Assembly: GCA_003501565.1 (NCBI GenBank) | Contig: DNPC01000044.1 | Location: 1-19,197, forward strand | Source: Planctomycetaceae bacterium | Lineage (GTDB): Bacteria; Planctomycetota; Planctomycetia; Pirellulales; Pirellulaceae | Length of the DNA: 19,197 nt | Direction of reading: 5' to 3' | Shown here: piece by piece, positions 6,426-13,357 of the stretch | How the letters are laid out: every line of letters begins with the position of its first letter | Position numbering within the stretch: position 1 is the stretch's first letter | Notes under the pieces: model-generated | What the model was told of the DNA's origin: nothing | Seen by the model: only the letters and a program-made list of their open reading frames with translations | Database searches by the model: none | Program-made: the position numbers and the translations under genes

Positions 6426-8411
6426 TTAAAAGTCTTTCCAGCTTCCGTTCGCATTCCGACTACGGCCAATTTTCTGTTTGGCATCGGGTGACAGGATTTT
6501 TGAGGGAATCCAAAGACGTTCGAAGTACTCGGGATCCGCTTTTTCGTATCTCTTGACTACTTGCTTGAGTTTCTCCCCATTCTTGAGATGGATGAGGGAA
6601 GGAACCATGTTGGTCTCGCTACGCGACCATAACAAGTTGTTGCCCTGGCGAATTTGAACTTCGGCGGTGAACGGGCGTATCTTCACTTTTTCGCCTGGAT
6701 CGAAATAGGAAGACAACAGGCTACGAAAGTGGAGGGTCTGTTTTTCGCCGCGACCGATTCGCGCTGTTAGCACGACTTGAGCGTTGGGTGATACTCGCCA
6801 TCCAGCGCTTTGTGCGGCCTTCTTCAAACCGGCCTCCATCGCCGCGAAGTCGATGTCTTCGTCGCTGGAGACTTCAATTCGAACGTCGCTACCAGGTTTG
6901 AGCGCAAGCAGTTGTGATGCCGATCTCCCGTCAAGCACCTTGAGGGCACGGAGGGCTTGGTCGTGTGGAACGGGCAGTGAGTAAATGGCGCTATTGGAGT
7001 GAAGGTCCATCTGTATGACTCCGCCATCTAGAACTAGCAGCGGGATTTCTGTGGGAAGGTAGTAGCTCCAGATCGCCATCCCAAGGTCTAGGTCGATGAG
7101 TCCAGCGTGGTCTACGAGGATGTGATTGTTGCTCGGCCATCCATGAAACTTACCGATATGCGCGCCGACCGTAATCTCTTTCTCCAATTCCCCCGAAACC
7201 AAGTTCCATATGACGACTTGGCTGCCTCCGACGAGCGCAATGCGTTTTCCATCGGGCGAAAAACCTACTTCAGGGGTTAGTTTTTCAAACGGAATCCTGC
7301 CGAGAACGATTCCTTCTTCGAGGTCGACCAACCGGCACATCCGGCTTTCGGGGAGAGCCAAGTATCGACCGTTGGGACTTAGCTTAATCTTGCCTGAAGC
7401 ATTAAGTTTCGTCACCTGGTAGGCGCACTCGCCAGAGGCCAAGTCCCATTTGTAAACGGTATCGTTGACACGCACGATAGCGACGCGATCACTAATGAGT
7501 TTTGCGAATTCAACCTTAGGTTTGAAGCCCGCTCGATCCCAGCCTGGTACTCGCCAACGAACGAGTGCATCGGGTTTGCCTGACGCCAGCCCCCGCAGCA
7601 GAGCAAGGTCGCCGCCTCGTTGAGAGTTGTTGTCAAGTCCAACGACAACTAGTGTGGTGTCGGATGCAATGTGGTGGTCGACGATCTTTAGCGTGTGCGG
7701 CAGATCTAAAAGGAGTTCTTCGTGGTGTTTGCCCTGACGGAACATGTAGATGCGACCGAATTCTTCATCGGCGACTGCATTACTTTCGCGATGCGCGGAA
7801 AAGGCGAAGTTCAATTCGTCCTTCGATAGAATTACCGGCGCTGATCGCTTGGTGTAGGGATCATACTTTGGCATTCCTTTCACGAATGCCGACCACGGCG
7901 CTCGAATTTCCTCACCGCCGGGCGCCAACGGCGGAAGATCTTCATCTGACTTGGTGAATATTTCACGCCCTTCCGCACTCAACACTGCTGCTTCGTGGTC
8001 GGGTGACAGGATCTCAAGGCCCTTGCCGTGTAGGTCGCTAGTTTTGTTGGGTGCATCTGTGGGTTTAGCGGCGCTACTAGGCATTGCCCCTTTTTCAAAG
8101 GGGTTGGTGGCCTTGGATTGCAGGTCTTGGAGGAATTTCTGGTCCTGTGGACTGAGCATGTTGATGGGCACAACGATTCGCTCGCCGTTCGATTTCATCA
8201 ATTCCACGCCGGATTCACTGATGCCCGCGAAGACGGCTTTGACAGAGTAAGTGCCAGTTTTGTCTCGCCAGGTACGAGTCTCGTGGCTTGGGGTCAATTC
8301 CTGCCCCGGTAGGTTCTGGCAGATCAACAGGCACAAAAGCAAGCAACGGATGCCGGAGCTAATCCGCGATAGGCCTAGTGATCTAATCAATGGGAAGTGG
8401 TGTTTCGTCAT
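6426..8411 (-). CDS. Secreted SHD1-domain protein with beta-propeller-like region
   Basis: This 661-residue protein is of unknown function. A signal peptide lies at about 1-37 (hydrophobic CLLLCLLICQ, then LPGQE), so it should be exported. Residues 44-97 form an SHD1-like domain (TRTWRDKTGTYSVKAVFAG, then VELMKSNGERIVVPINMLS and DQKFLQDL), a small SH3-like module first described in yeast Sla1 and common in planctomycete secreted proteins. A linker (about 100-170) is followed by repeated blade-like units at about 190-500, for example LSPNGRYLALPES and FSPDGKRIALVGGSQVVIWN, typical of WD40/YVTN-like propellers. The C-terminal 140 residues have DIDFAAMEAGLKKAAQSAGW and a charged end, and match nothing I recognise. 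The ATG start follows GGCGGAACGAACC. Likely a protein-interaction scaffold in the periplasm or envelope; this is inference. Confidence 0.85.
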   Translation of the reverse strand: MTKHHFPLIRSLGLSRISSGIRCLLLCLLICQNLPGQELTPSHETRTWRDKTGTYSVKAVFAGISESGVELMKSNGERIVVPINMLSPQDQKFLQDLQSKATNPFEKGAMPSSAAKPTDAPNKTSDLHGKGLEILSPDHEAAVLSAEGREIFTKSDEDLPPLAPGGEEIRAPWSAFVKGMPKYDPYTKRSAPVILSKDELNFAFSAHRESNAVADEEFGRIYMFRQGKHHEELLLDLPHTLKIVDHHIASDTTLVVVGLDNNSQRGGDLALLRGLASGKPDALVRWRVPGWDRAGFKPKVEFAKLISDRVAIVRVNDTVYKWDLASGECAYQVTKLNASGKIKLSPNGRYLALPESRMCRLVDLEEGIVLGRIPFEKLTPEVGFSPDGKRIALVGGSQVVIWNLVSGELEKEITVGAHIGKFHGWPSNNHILVDHAGLIDLDLGMAIWSYYLPTEIPLLVLDGGVIQMDLHSNSAIYSLPVPHDQALRALKVLDGRSASQLLALKPGSDVRIEVSSDEDIDFAAMEAGLKKAAQSAGWRVSPNAQVVLTARIGRGEKQTLHFRSLLSSYFDPGEKVKIRPFTAEVQIRQGNNLLWSRSETNMVPSLIHLKNGEKLKQVVKRYEKADPEYFERLWIPSKILSPDAKQKIGRSRNANGSWKDF

Positions 8412-8731
8412 GGTTCGTTCCGCCTTGTGTGCCTGACAGCGTTTGCTGATTGAACGTATTGTAACTCAGCAGTGCTTCGGTATTTCCTGAGTTGGATAGT
8501 TCACCGACTGTTAAGGTTCTGAGAATTGCCCGACTATGGTCTTTTTCAGTGCCGTAGCTACGGGCCGAAGTGCTACGGTCTAAGCGCTACGGGTGGGCGT
8601 CTGGACGCGCGAACGGTCGTGGCGAGCAACAGTCGCGAGATCGGCCTCGACAGCCCATTCGCTGTGGATTGGTAGTGCACATTTCGAGTGCAAGCGGACT
8701 GATGATGCCGGTTCGTGTGGATTGTTCAGCG
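8412..8731. other. Intergenic region between divergent genes
   Basis: This 320-bp stretch separates the SHD1 gene (minus) from the plus-strand genes and should hold promoters for both directions. No convincing -35/-10 pair stands out. Its one visible feature is the GCTACGG repeat cluster at 8552-8592. Open frames through it have no family-like features. Confidence 0.5.
8552..8592. repeat. GCTACGG repeat cluster with 12-bp palindrome
   Basis: CCGTAGCTACGG (8552-8563) is a perfect 12-bp palindrome. Its right half GCTACGG recurs at 8572-8578 and 8586-8592, giving three copies at a spacing of 15 and 14 bp. It is intergenic. It could be a small dispersed repeat or a multi-site protein-binding region; one copy of the cluster cannot distinguish these. 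Confidence 0.5.
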
Positions 8732-8857
8732 ATGGCTCGGTCGGAAACGTACAACTTCAGCTTGGCCTGGTTCGCCGCCGTCTACGTTTTGGGATTGGCC
8801 TTATTGGCTATCGGGGGGCTACTCTGGCGGCAAAGCGTGTTACAATCCGAGTTCTAA
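8732..8857 (+). CDS. Possible 41-residue single-pass membrane peptide
   Basis: An ATG-started frame encodes 41 residues, beginning MARSETYNFS. A continuous hydrophobic segment follows (LAWFAAVYVLGLALLAIGGL, about 11-30), then a short polar tail WRQSVLQSEF. One membrane helix with flanking polar ends is what a real small membrane protein looks like, and a 20-residue hydrophobic run is not typical of random sequence at this base composition. In-frame upstream ATGs at 8702 and 8705 would add 9-10 residues. No Shine-Dalgarno is evident and I recognise no family. It lies 79 bp before the next gene, same strand. Confidence 0.45.
   Translation: MARSETYNFSLAWFAAVYVLGLALLAIGGLLWRQSVLQSEF
8838..8846 (+). 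promoter_or_regulatory. Candidate extended -10 promoter
   Basis: TGTTACAAT combines a -10-like TACAAT (8841-8846) with an upstream TGn, the extended -10 pattern that can work without a -35 box. It lies inside the 3' end of the possible membrane-peptide gene and about 90 bp before the GTG of the SAM-hydrolase C-domain gene. No good -35 box is present. Confidence 0.3.
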
Positions 8858-8936
8858 ATTTCAGGGCAACGGGAGCTTGCACTGAATCTGTACGTCAGGA
8901 GGACGGAAGCGGAACGGCATTCTTGAGAACTCATTC

Positions 8937-9221
8937 GTGGCAGGAAAGCTTACAGGTAAAGTCGTCGAAGTGGATTCGACAGGATCGCTAGTGACCGACA
9001 TTTCTCCAGCAGACCTGGGAGATGCGCCACGTGACGCAAGTCTTCGTATATTGGTGGACGAACACGAGACCTATGGCTTGTTCGAGGGTGAGCATAGCCA
9101 GCCCGAAATGACGCTCGTCGCGATTCTGGACGATGGTCAGATCAAGATTTCGCTGGTCGGTGACAGTGCAAGTGCGATGCTGGGAGTTCAAATCGGCGCA
9201 CCGGTTGAGGTGAATTGGTAG
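8937..9221 (+). CDS. Standalone SAM-hydroxide-adenosyltransferase C-terminal-like domain protein
   Basis: This 94-residue protein aligns over its whole length with the C-terminal domain of DUF62 SAM hydrolases, including the one encoded at 5566-6372. VVEVDSTGSLVTDI (9-22) corresponds to the AAIDHFGN region. GQIKISLVGDSASAM, LG and IGAPVEV (67-92) match GEIEIAVVNGNAAEKF and VGDSVTL position by position, with G, I, I, V, A, G and V shared. The N-terminal catalytic domain with the Asp-Arg-His triad is absent, and the FGN motif is TGS, so hydrolase activity is not expected. The start is a GTG at 8937; a consensus AGGAGG (8897-8902) lies 34 bp upstream, too far to serve it. An in-frame TGA at 8883 shows that the N-domain is not simply missed. 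bioA follows after 133 bp. Function unknown. Confidence 0.75.
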   Translation: MAGKLTGKVVEVDSTGSLVTDISPADLGDAPRDASLRILVDEHETYGLFEGEHSQPEMTLVAILDDGQIKISLVGDSASAMLGVQIGAPVEVNW

Positions 9222-9354
9222 CGCGTTTCTGAGCTGGCCTGGAAACATCAGCTTGAAGTTAGAAGATCGCTAGAACCTCCTTCTTACAGCAAATAGCGAT
9301 AGCGAACGGATCCGGCGAACAGCGATCGCTAGACTGAATTTCGTTTCTTAACGT

Positions 9355-10773
9355 TTGAGTGGCAACGCAGTTGTGACTGATTTATTGTCTACCAACCTGC
9401 CAACTCCGGCTCGATCCAGCTCAGCAGATGAGCTCGATCATTTGCTCAAGCTGGACCGGCATCACTATTGGCATGCGTTTACTCAGATGTCTGAGTACGA
9501 ACCACTGTTAGTCGATACGGCTCAAGGTGTTTGGTTGGAAGATCACCGGGGTCATCAATTGATCGATGGTGTTAGTAGCATGTGGTGCAACGTCCACGGT
9601 CATCAGCATCCCCAAATCGATGCGGCGATAAAGGAGCAGCTTGGTCGTGTCGCACACGTAACTAGTTTGGGGCTCAGCAATTCAACGGTTCTTGCGCTGA
9701 CGGGGAAACTGGTCGAGCAGACTCCCGAATCCCTTGATTGTGTGTTCTACAGCAGTGACGGTTCATCTGCAGTGGAAGTCGCTCTTAAGATGGCGTTTCA
9801 GTATTTCCGGCAGAAGCAAAGCCCCGAGCCAGATCGCACTATGTACCTTGCGCTCGGAGGTGCCTATCACGGAGATACGCTGGGAAGTGTGAGTGTTGGT
9901 GGCGTTGCTAGATTTCACGCGATGTTTGATCCCTTGTTGTTTGATGTTGTTCGGGGGCCCTGTCCGGATACGTATCGCCATCCTGATTCAGTTTCTGATG
10001 ACCAGCTGCTCGATTTTTATCTCGCCGAATATCGTAAGTTGTTTGAGCAGTTTGGGGATCGATTAGCAGCGGTGGTGATGGAACCAATTGTGCAGGGTGC
10101 TAGCGGAATGATCGTGCATCCTGAAGGCTTCCTGTCCGGCATCGCAGATCTAGCAAGACAGTACGGTGTATTGCTGATACTGGATGAAATCGCGGTTGGC
10201 TTGGGGCGAACCGGCAAGATGTGGGCCTGCGAGTGGGAAGACGTACAGCCAGATTTTCTCTGCACCGGGAAAGGCCTTAGTGGCGGCTATTTGCCCGTGG
10301 CGGCAACGCTGACTACACGCGAGGTCTGGAACGCATTCTTGGGTGACTATGCCGAATCTAAATCGTTTTTTCATGGGCATACCTACGGTGGAAATCCACT
10401 GGGCTGTGCCGCAGCGCTGGCAACGCTGAATGTATTCGAGGCGGAGCAAACGCTACAAAACGTCAAAGAGCAGGCGGACTATCTCGCTGAACTGCTGGCA
10501 CCACTGAGTTCGAAGAGTGGTGTAGGTAGCGTGCGTCAAAAGGGTTTGATCGCCGCGGTTGAGCTCGTCGCGAACAAGTCCACCAAAGAGCCGTTTCCCT
10601 GGGCAGAGAAACGCGGCTACCGTGCTTGCGAGGCGGCAAAGAGCAAGGGTGTGCTTTTGAGACCCTTGGGCAATAGTATTGTCATTGTGCCGCCGCTGTG
10701 CGTGACGTCAGATCATGTGCAACAGATTGTTGCGGCGGTCGAGCATGGGGTGCATGTAGCAACCACCGTCTAG
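9355..10773 (+). CDS. bioA: Adenosylmethionine-8-amino-7-oxononanoate aminotransferase
   Basis: BioA is the PLP-dependent class III aminotransferase that converts 7-keto-8-aminopelargonate to 7,8-diaminopelargonate in biotin synthesis, normally with SAM as amino donor. Characteristic segments are HYWHAFTQMSEYEP (37-50), DGVSSMWCNVHGHQHP (71-86), YSSDGSSAVEVALKMA (132-147), GAYHGDTLGSVSVGG (169-183), LILDEIAVGLGRTGK (274-288, with D277 for the PLP nitrogen), CTGKGLSGGYLPVA (303-316, with Schiff-base K306) and HGHTYGGNPLGCAAALA. The WHAFTQM block separates BioA from other class III enzymes. The start may be the TTG at 9355 (472 residues) or the in-frame GTG at 9373; neither has a good ribosome binding site. 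No other biotin gene is in the window. Confidence 0.95.
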   Translation: MSGNAVVTDLLSTNLPTPARSSSADELDHLLKLDRHHYWHAFTQMSEYEPLLVDTAQGVWLEDHRGHQLIDGVSSMWCNVHGHQHPQIDAAIKEQLGRVAHVTSLGLSNSTVLALTGKLVEQTPESLDCVFYSSDGSSAVEVALKMAFQYFRQKQSPEPDRTMYLALGGAYHGDTLGSVSVGGVARFHAMFDPLLFDVVRGPCPDTYRHPDSVSDDQLLDFYLAEYRKLFEQFGDRLAAVVMEPIVQGASGMIVHPEGFLSGIADLARQYGVLLILDEIAVGLGRTGKMWACEWEDVQPDFLCTGKGLSGGYLPVAATLTTREVWNAFLGDYAESKSFFHGHTYGGNPLGCAAALATLNVFEAEQTLQNVKEQADYLAELLAPLSSKSGVGSVRQKGLIAAVELVANKSTKEPFPWAEKRGYRACEAAKSKGVLLRPLGNSIVIVPPLCVTSDHVQQIVAAVEHGVHVATTV

Positions 10774-10822
10774 AGATTGGTGCCCTCTGCGGAAGGGTGC
10801 TACACCACCATGCGTCGTCGAA

Positions 10823-11272
10823 TTATCGCCGGTCAGAGGGGCTGGGAGTTTCCAATTCGATAAGCGGCGCAGGTTGACTTTGAATTGCACCGGTCTGGGC
10901 TGGTTCCACAATGGTTGCTGGCTGCTTGGTGTCTGGGCGAGCACCAATGGTTAGCACCTCCCAAGGCTTGGGAGCGAAGTACCGGCGATACATCGGTGGA
11001 CAATGCTTGTGTTCGTATCGCCCTGCATTTAGGTTGTCACGCCAAACCATCGCTTCCTGGCTGCTGGGGGCGATCTTGGATGCGATCCATCCTCCCAAAT
11101 AGCGCGGGCGGTTATATTCCTTGCGATACGGCACATACGCGTCGTAGATCGGATGGACCAAAATATCGGGTCTCGGATCGCAAGTCTTTTGGAGTGTTGG
11201 ACGCTCCGAAGCCTGCATTACTGCCGGTGAAAAAACAAAAATAGCAGCGAGTGAAAGGTACAACTTCTTCAT
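10823..11272 (-). CDS. Small secreted protein of unknown function
   Basis: This 149-residue protein has a clear signal peptide (MKKLYLSLAAIFVFSPAVMQ, cleavage near QA-SE at about 21-22). The mature part is rich in Tyr, Arg and Pro: LVHPIYDAYVPYRKEYNRPR (38-57), YLGGWIASKIAPSSQEAMVW (58-77), then HKHCPPMYRRYFAPKPWEVL (89-108). It ends in a Pro/Thr/Gln-rich, probably disordered tail. Two cysteines (C31 and C91) could form one disulfide outside the cytoplasm. I recognise no named domain. The signal peptide and coherent composition support a real gene. It converges on bioA with a 49-bp gap that has no convincing terminator. Confidence 0.7.
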   Translation of the reverse strand: MKKLYLSLAAIFVFSPAVMQASERPTLQKTCDPRPDILVHPIYDAYVPYRKEYNRPRYLGGWIASKIAPSSQEAMVWRDNLNAGRYEHKHCPPMYRRYFAPKPWEVLTIGARPDTKQPATIVEPAQTGAIQSQPAPLIELETPSPSDRR

Positions 11273-11773
11273 AGCGAATCCATCCGCAAGTTGAAGGTGA
11301 GGTGGTGGAGCGAACTTTCCTGTTTCTTCGGCCGGTCGCGGTCCATCGCGCGAGGAAAGAGGCTGTTAGCGATATGCAGTGATCGTGGATTACTAAAGGC
11401 CGCCACGACCGTACTAGATGTTTTCGGAACTGCGAAAGTTGAGCGTTGATTCCGATCTGCTTCGCTCGGGTGATGACGGCTGTGACGAAAGTCAGCGAGC
11501 GATCGTGCGGGTCGCGCCGGAAAAAGGTCCTGTTATGGGCCAAAGCTCCTATGATCGATCCGGTTTAGCAGCCACAAGAGCTGTGTCGCTGCTGGCTTGC
11601 GGTTGATTCCCTCGGATACCGATGGAGCCATCCGGCATAATCGGTAGACTCACTTGCGAGTACTGCGGTCCCGTAATGCTCAGGTTGGGATTCGATTGGC
11701 GTATAATGCATCTGCAAGGTTCAAACGTCGCAGTGCGGCAAATTCAGTTCATTTCAGAAGTTTGCGCGTTCAA
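11273..11773. other. 501-bp intergenic region between divergent genes
   Basis: This gap separates the small secreted protein (minus) from the methyltransferase (plus). Short open frames cross it, but none has a recognisable motif or signal peptide. The one notable signal is the TATAAT box at 11702-11707. The frame of the methyltransferase is open back to 11654, but those extra residues are not family-like. Confidence 0.5.
11702..11707 (+). promoter_or_regulatory. Candidate -10 box of the methyltransferase gene
   Basis: A perfect TATAAT lies 66 bp upstream of the chosen ATG at 11774, on the correct strand and in a non-coding gap. The nearest -35-like hexamer (TTGGGA, 11685-11690) is only 11 bp away, too close for a normal promoter, so the -35 element is unclear. 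Confidence 0.35.
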
Positions 11774-13054
11774 ATGGGGCTCAAACAGATGGTTCATCCA
11801 GTTCACCAGGTCTTTTCAGCTTGCGGCTTGTTTCGACCGGGGTTGGTTTGTGCAGCAATCGTGTTTTTGATTGCCAACCAGGGCACAGCACTGGCACAGG
11901 CTGGCTTCCCACAAATGAACTGGGAGGCGGCGGTTGAAAAGCTTGTCCGTGATGTGCTCATACCCGGAGGAGTCGACGAGAAAGTCATCAACGCGATTCG
12001 CAAAACGCCGCGACACGAGTTCATTCCACCGGCAATGCGACGTGACGCGTACGCCGATACTGCGCTTCCGATCGGTGCTCGCCAAACGATCAGCAGTCCC
12101 TATATCGTGTCCATCATGACGCAGGAATTGGATGTCGCGCCGACGCACAAAGTCCTAGAAATTGGGACGGGAAGCGGTTATCAGGCCGCTGTCTTAAGTC
12201 CACTTGCGAAAGAGGTCTACTCGATTGAAATCGTACCGGAGCTAGGGAAAAAGGCAGCACGGGTGCTCACGCGGCTCGGGTACAAGAACGTGTTTACTAA
12301 GATCGGAGATGGTTTCAAAGGCTGGCCTGAGCACGCTCCATTTGATCGTATCATTGTGACATGCAGTCCTGAGGATGTTCCCCAACCCCTGACGGATCAG
12401 CTGGTCGAAGGCGGTTTGATCGTTGTGCCTACTGGAGAACGCTACCAACAGACTTTGTATCTGATGCGAAAGAAAAACGGCAAACTGGAGCGTGAGGCTT
12501 TGCGTCCGACCCTATTTGTTCCTATGACTGGGCAAGCGGAAGAGGACCGCAAGGTGTTGCCCGATCCGGCTCGACCGGTACTCTTCAATGGCAATTTCGA
12601 AGAGCCGCTGGCCGACAATGGCTATCTGCCAGGCTGGTACTATCAGCAAAACTTGACGCTGATGAAAGCGACCGCTGAGGATAAGGCCGACGGAACCTAC
12701 GCGAGGTTTGAGAACGATACTCGAGGTCAGCCAGCTCACCTTTTGCAAGGGCTAGCGCTGGACGGGCGCGTCGTGAGGAAGATTGAGTTGTCCGCTTCCA
12801 TGCGATTTAAGGACATTCGCCCTGGGCTTGATGCCACCGAGCAGCCGGCCGTGATGATTCGTTTCTACGACTCGCTGCGTGGTTTGATCGACAGCCAGAT
12901 CATACGCCCGCGACGTGGACGAACGAACTGGCAGGAAATCAAGCGAGTCTTCCGTGTTCCTAAGAATTCACGCGAAGCGATCGTATCCTTGGGCCTCTTT
13001 GGTGCCTCAGGAACGGCGGACTTCGACAATTTGACGCTTTCACCGACCGAGTAA
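11774..13054 (+). CDS. Exported protein-L-isoaspartate O-methyltransferase with C-terminal extension
   Basis: Residues 47-260 form a PCMT domain, which methylates L-isoaspartyl residues in damaged proteins using SAM. Visible are TPRHEFIPPAMRRDAYAD (78-95), LPIGARQTISSPYIVSIMT (98-116), the SAM-binding LEIGTGSGYQAAVLS (128-142), DRIIVTCSPEDVP (191-203) and GGLIVVPTGE (213-222). Two features are unusual. The N-terminus has a signal-peptide-like stretch (GLVCAAIVFLIANQGTALAQ, 23-42). A 160-residue C-terminal part (about 267-426) starts FNGNFEEP and ends FGASGTADFDNLTLSP, resembling the beta-sandwich of CBM4/9-like carbohydrate-binding modules. PCMTs are normally about 210 residues and cytoplasmic. 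I chose the ATG at 11774 (426 residues); the ATG at 11789 is also possible and retains the signal peptide. Confidence 0.88.
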   Translation: MGLKQMVHPVHQVFSACGLFRPGLVCAAIVFLIANQGTALAQAGFPQMNWEAAVEKLVRDVLIPGGVDEKVINAIRKTPRHEFIPPAMRRDAYADTALPIGARQTISSPYIVSIMTQELDVAPTHKVLEIGTGSGYQAAVLSPLAKEVYSIEIVPELGKKAARVLTRLGYKNVFTKIGDGFKGWPEHAPFDRIIVTCSPEDVPQPLTDQLVEGGLIVVPTGERYQQTLYLMRKKNGKLEREALRPTLFVPMTGQAEEDRKVLPDPARPVLFNGNFEEPLADNGYLPGWYYQQNLTLMKATAEDKADGTYARFENDTRGQPAHLLQGLALDGRVVRKIELSASMRFKDIRPGLDATEQPAVMIRFYDSLRGLIDSQIIRPRRGRTNWQEIKRVFRVPKNSREAIVSLGLFGASGTADFDNLTLSPTE

Positions 13055-13357
13055 CCGGTCAGGCCACTGGAATCGGATCCGAATTCTATGTTGACCCAAT
13101 CAACAGGTTGATCCCGTCTACTGGTGCACCCCGCTGGCGGGCTGCTTGCCGTTAAAATCGGCACTGCTGGGACTACGAGTTCTATCCGGAACGCTGTAAT
13201 TCTCTCGGAAACCCGGTAAACCAGCGTTGGAGAGCTATTGGCGAGCTAGGTTAATGTGGACCTCCCCAATTTCCTGTTTGCCAAATTCTGCCCAGACTGC
13301 TTGATCGTAAAACTGTGGCGGATAAGCTAGGATCGTTCAGGAGGGGGAGATACGCCC
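13055..13357. other. 303-bp intergenic region upstream of the GSY-rich gene
   Basis: No open frame with coding character was found. Overlapping small inverted repeats built from GTTGA and TCAAC occur near 13090-13112, just after the methyltransferase gene, but lack a T-tract. The region must carry the promoter of the next gene. TTGATC...TAAGCT with a 16-bp spacing near 13300-13330 is only a weak match. The stretch ends in the strong Shine-Dalgarno at 13339-13349. Confidence 0.45.
13339..13349 (+). promoter_or_regulatory. Strong Shine-Dalgarno for the GSY-rich gene
   Basis: AGGAGGGGGAG ends 8 nt before the TTG at 13358. That is good spacing for the TTG, but 20 nt from the ATG at 13370 and far from the ATG at 13394. 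It stands out because most genes in this window have no clear ribosome binding site, and it favours the TTG start or very high expression. Confidence 0.5.

Noticed and set aside
8897..8902. Consensus AGGAGG as ribosome binding site for the SAM C-domain gene
   Set aside because: It is 34 bp before the GTG at 8937 and no in-frame start codon lies at a normal distance from it.
9222..9354. Repeated GATCGCTAG and AGCGAT words before bioA
   Set aside because: The words are short, irregularly placed and do not form a stable stem with a T-tract, so they are not called as an operator or terminator.
11112..11543. Minus-strand open frame of 143 codons
   Set aside because: It overlaps the small secreted protein in another frame and has no recognisable feature, while that gene has a clear signal peptide.
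11654..11773. N-terminal extension of the methyltransferase
   Set aside because: It would place 40 basic residues before the signal peptide and would overlap the TATAAT box.
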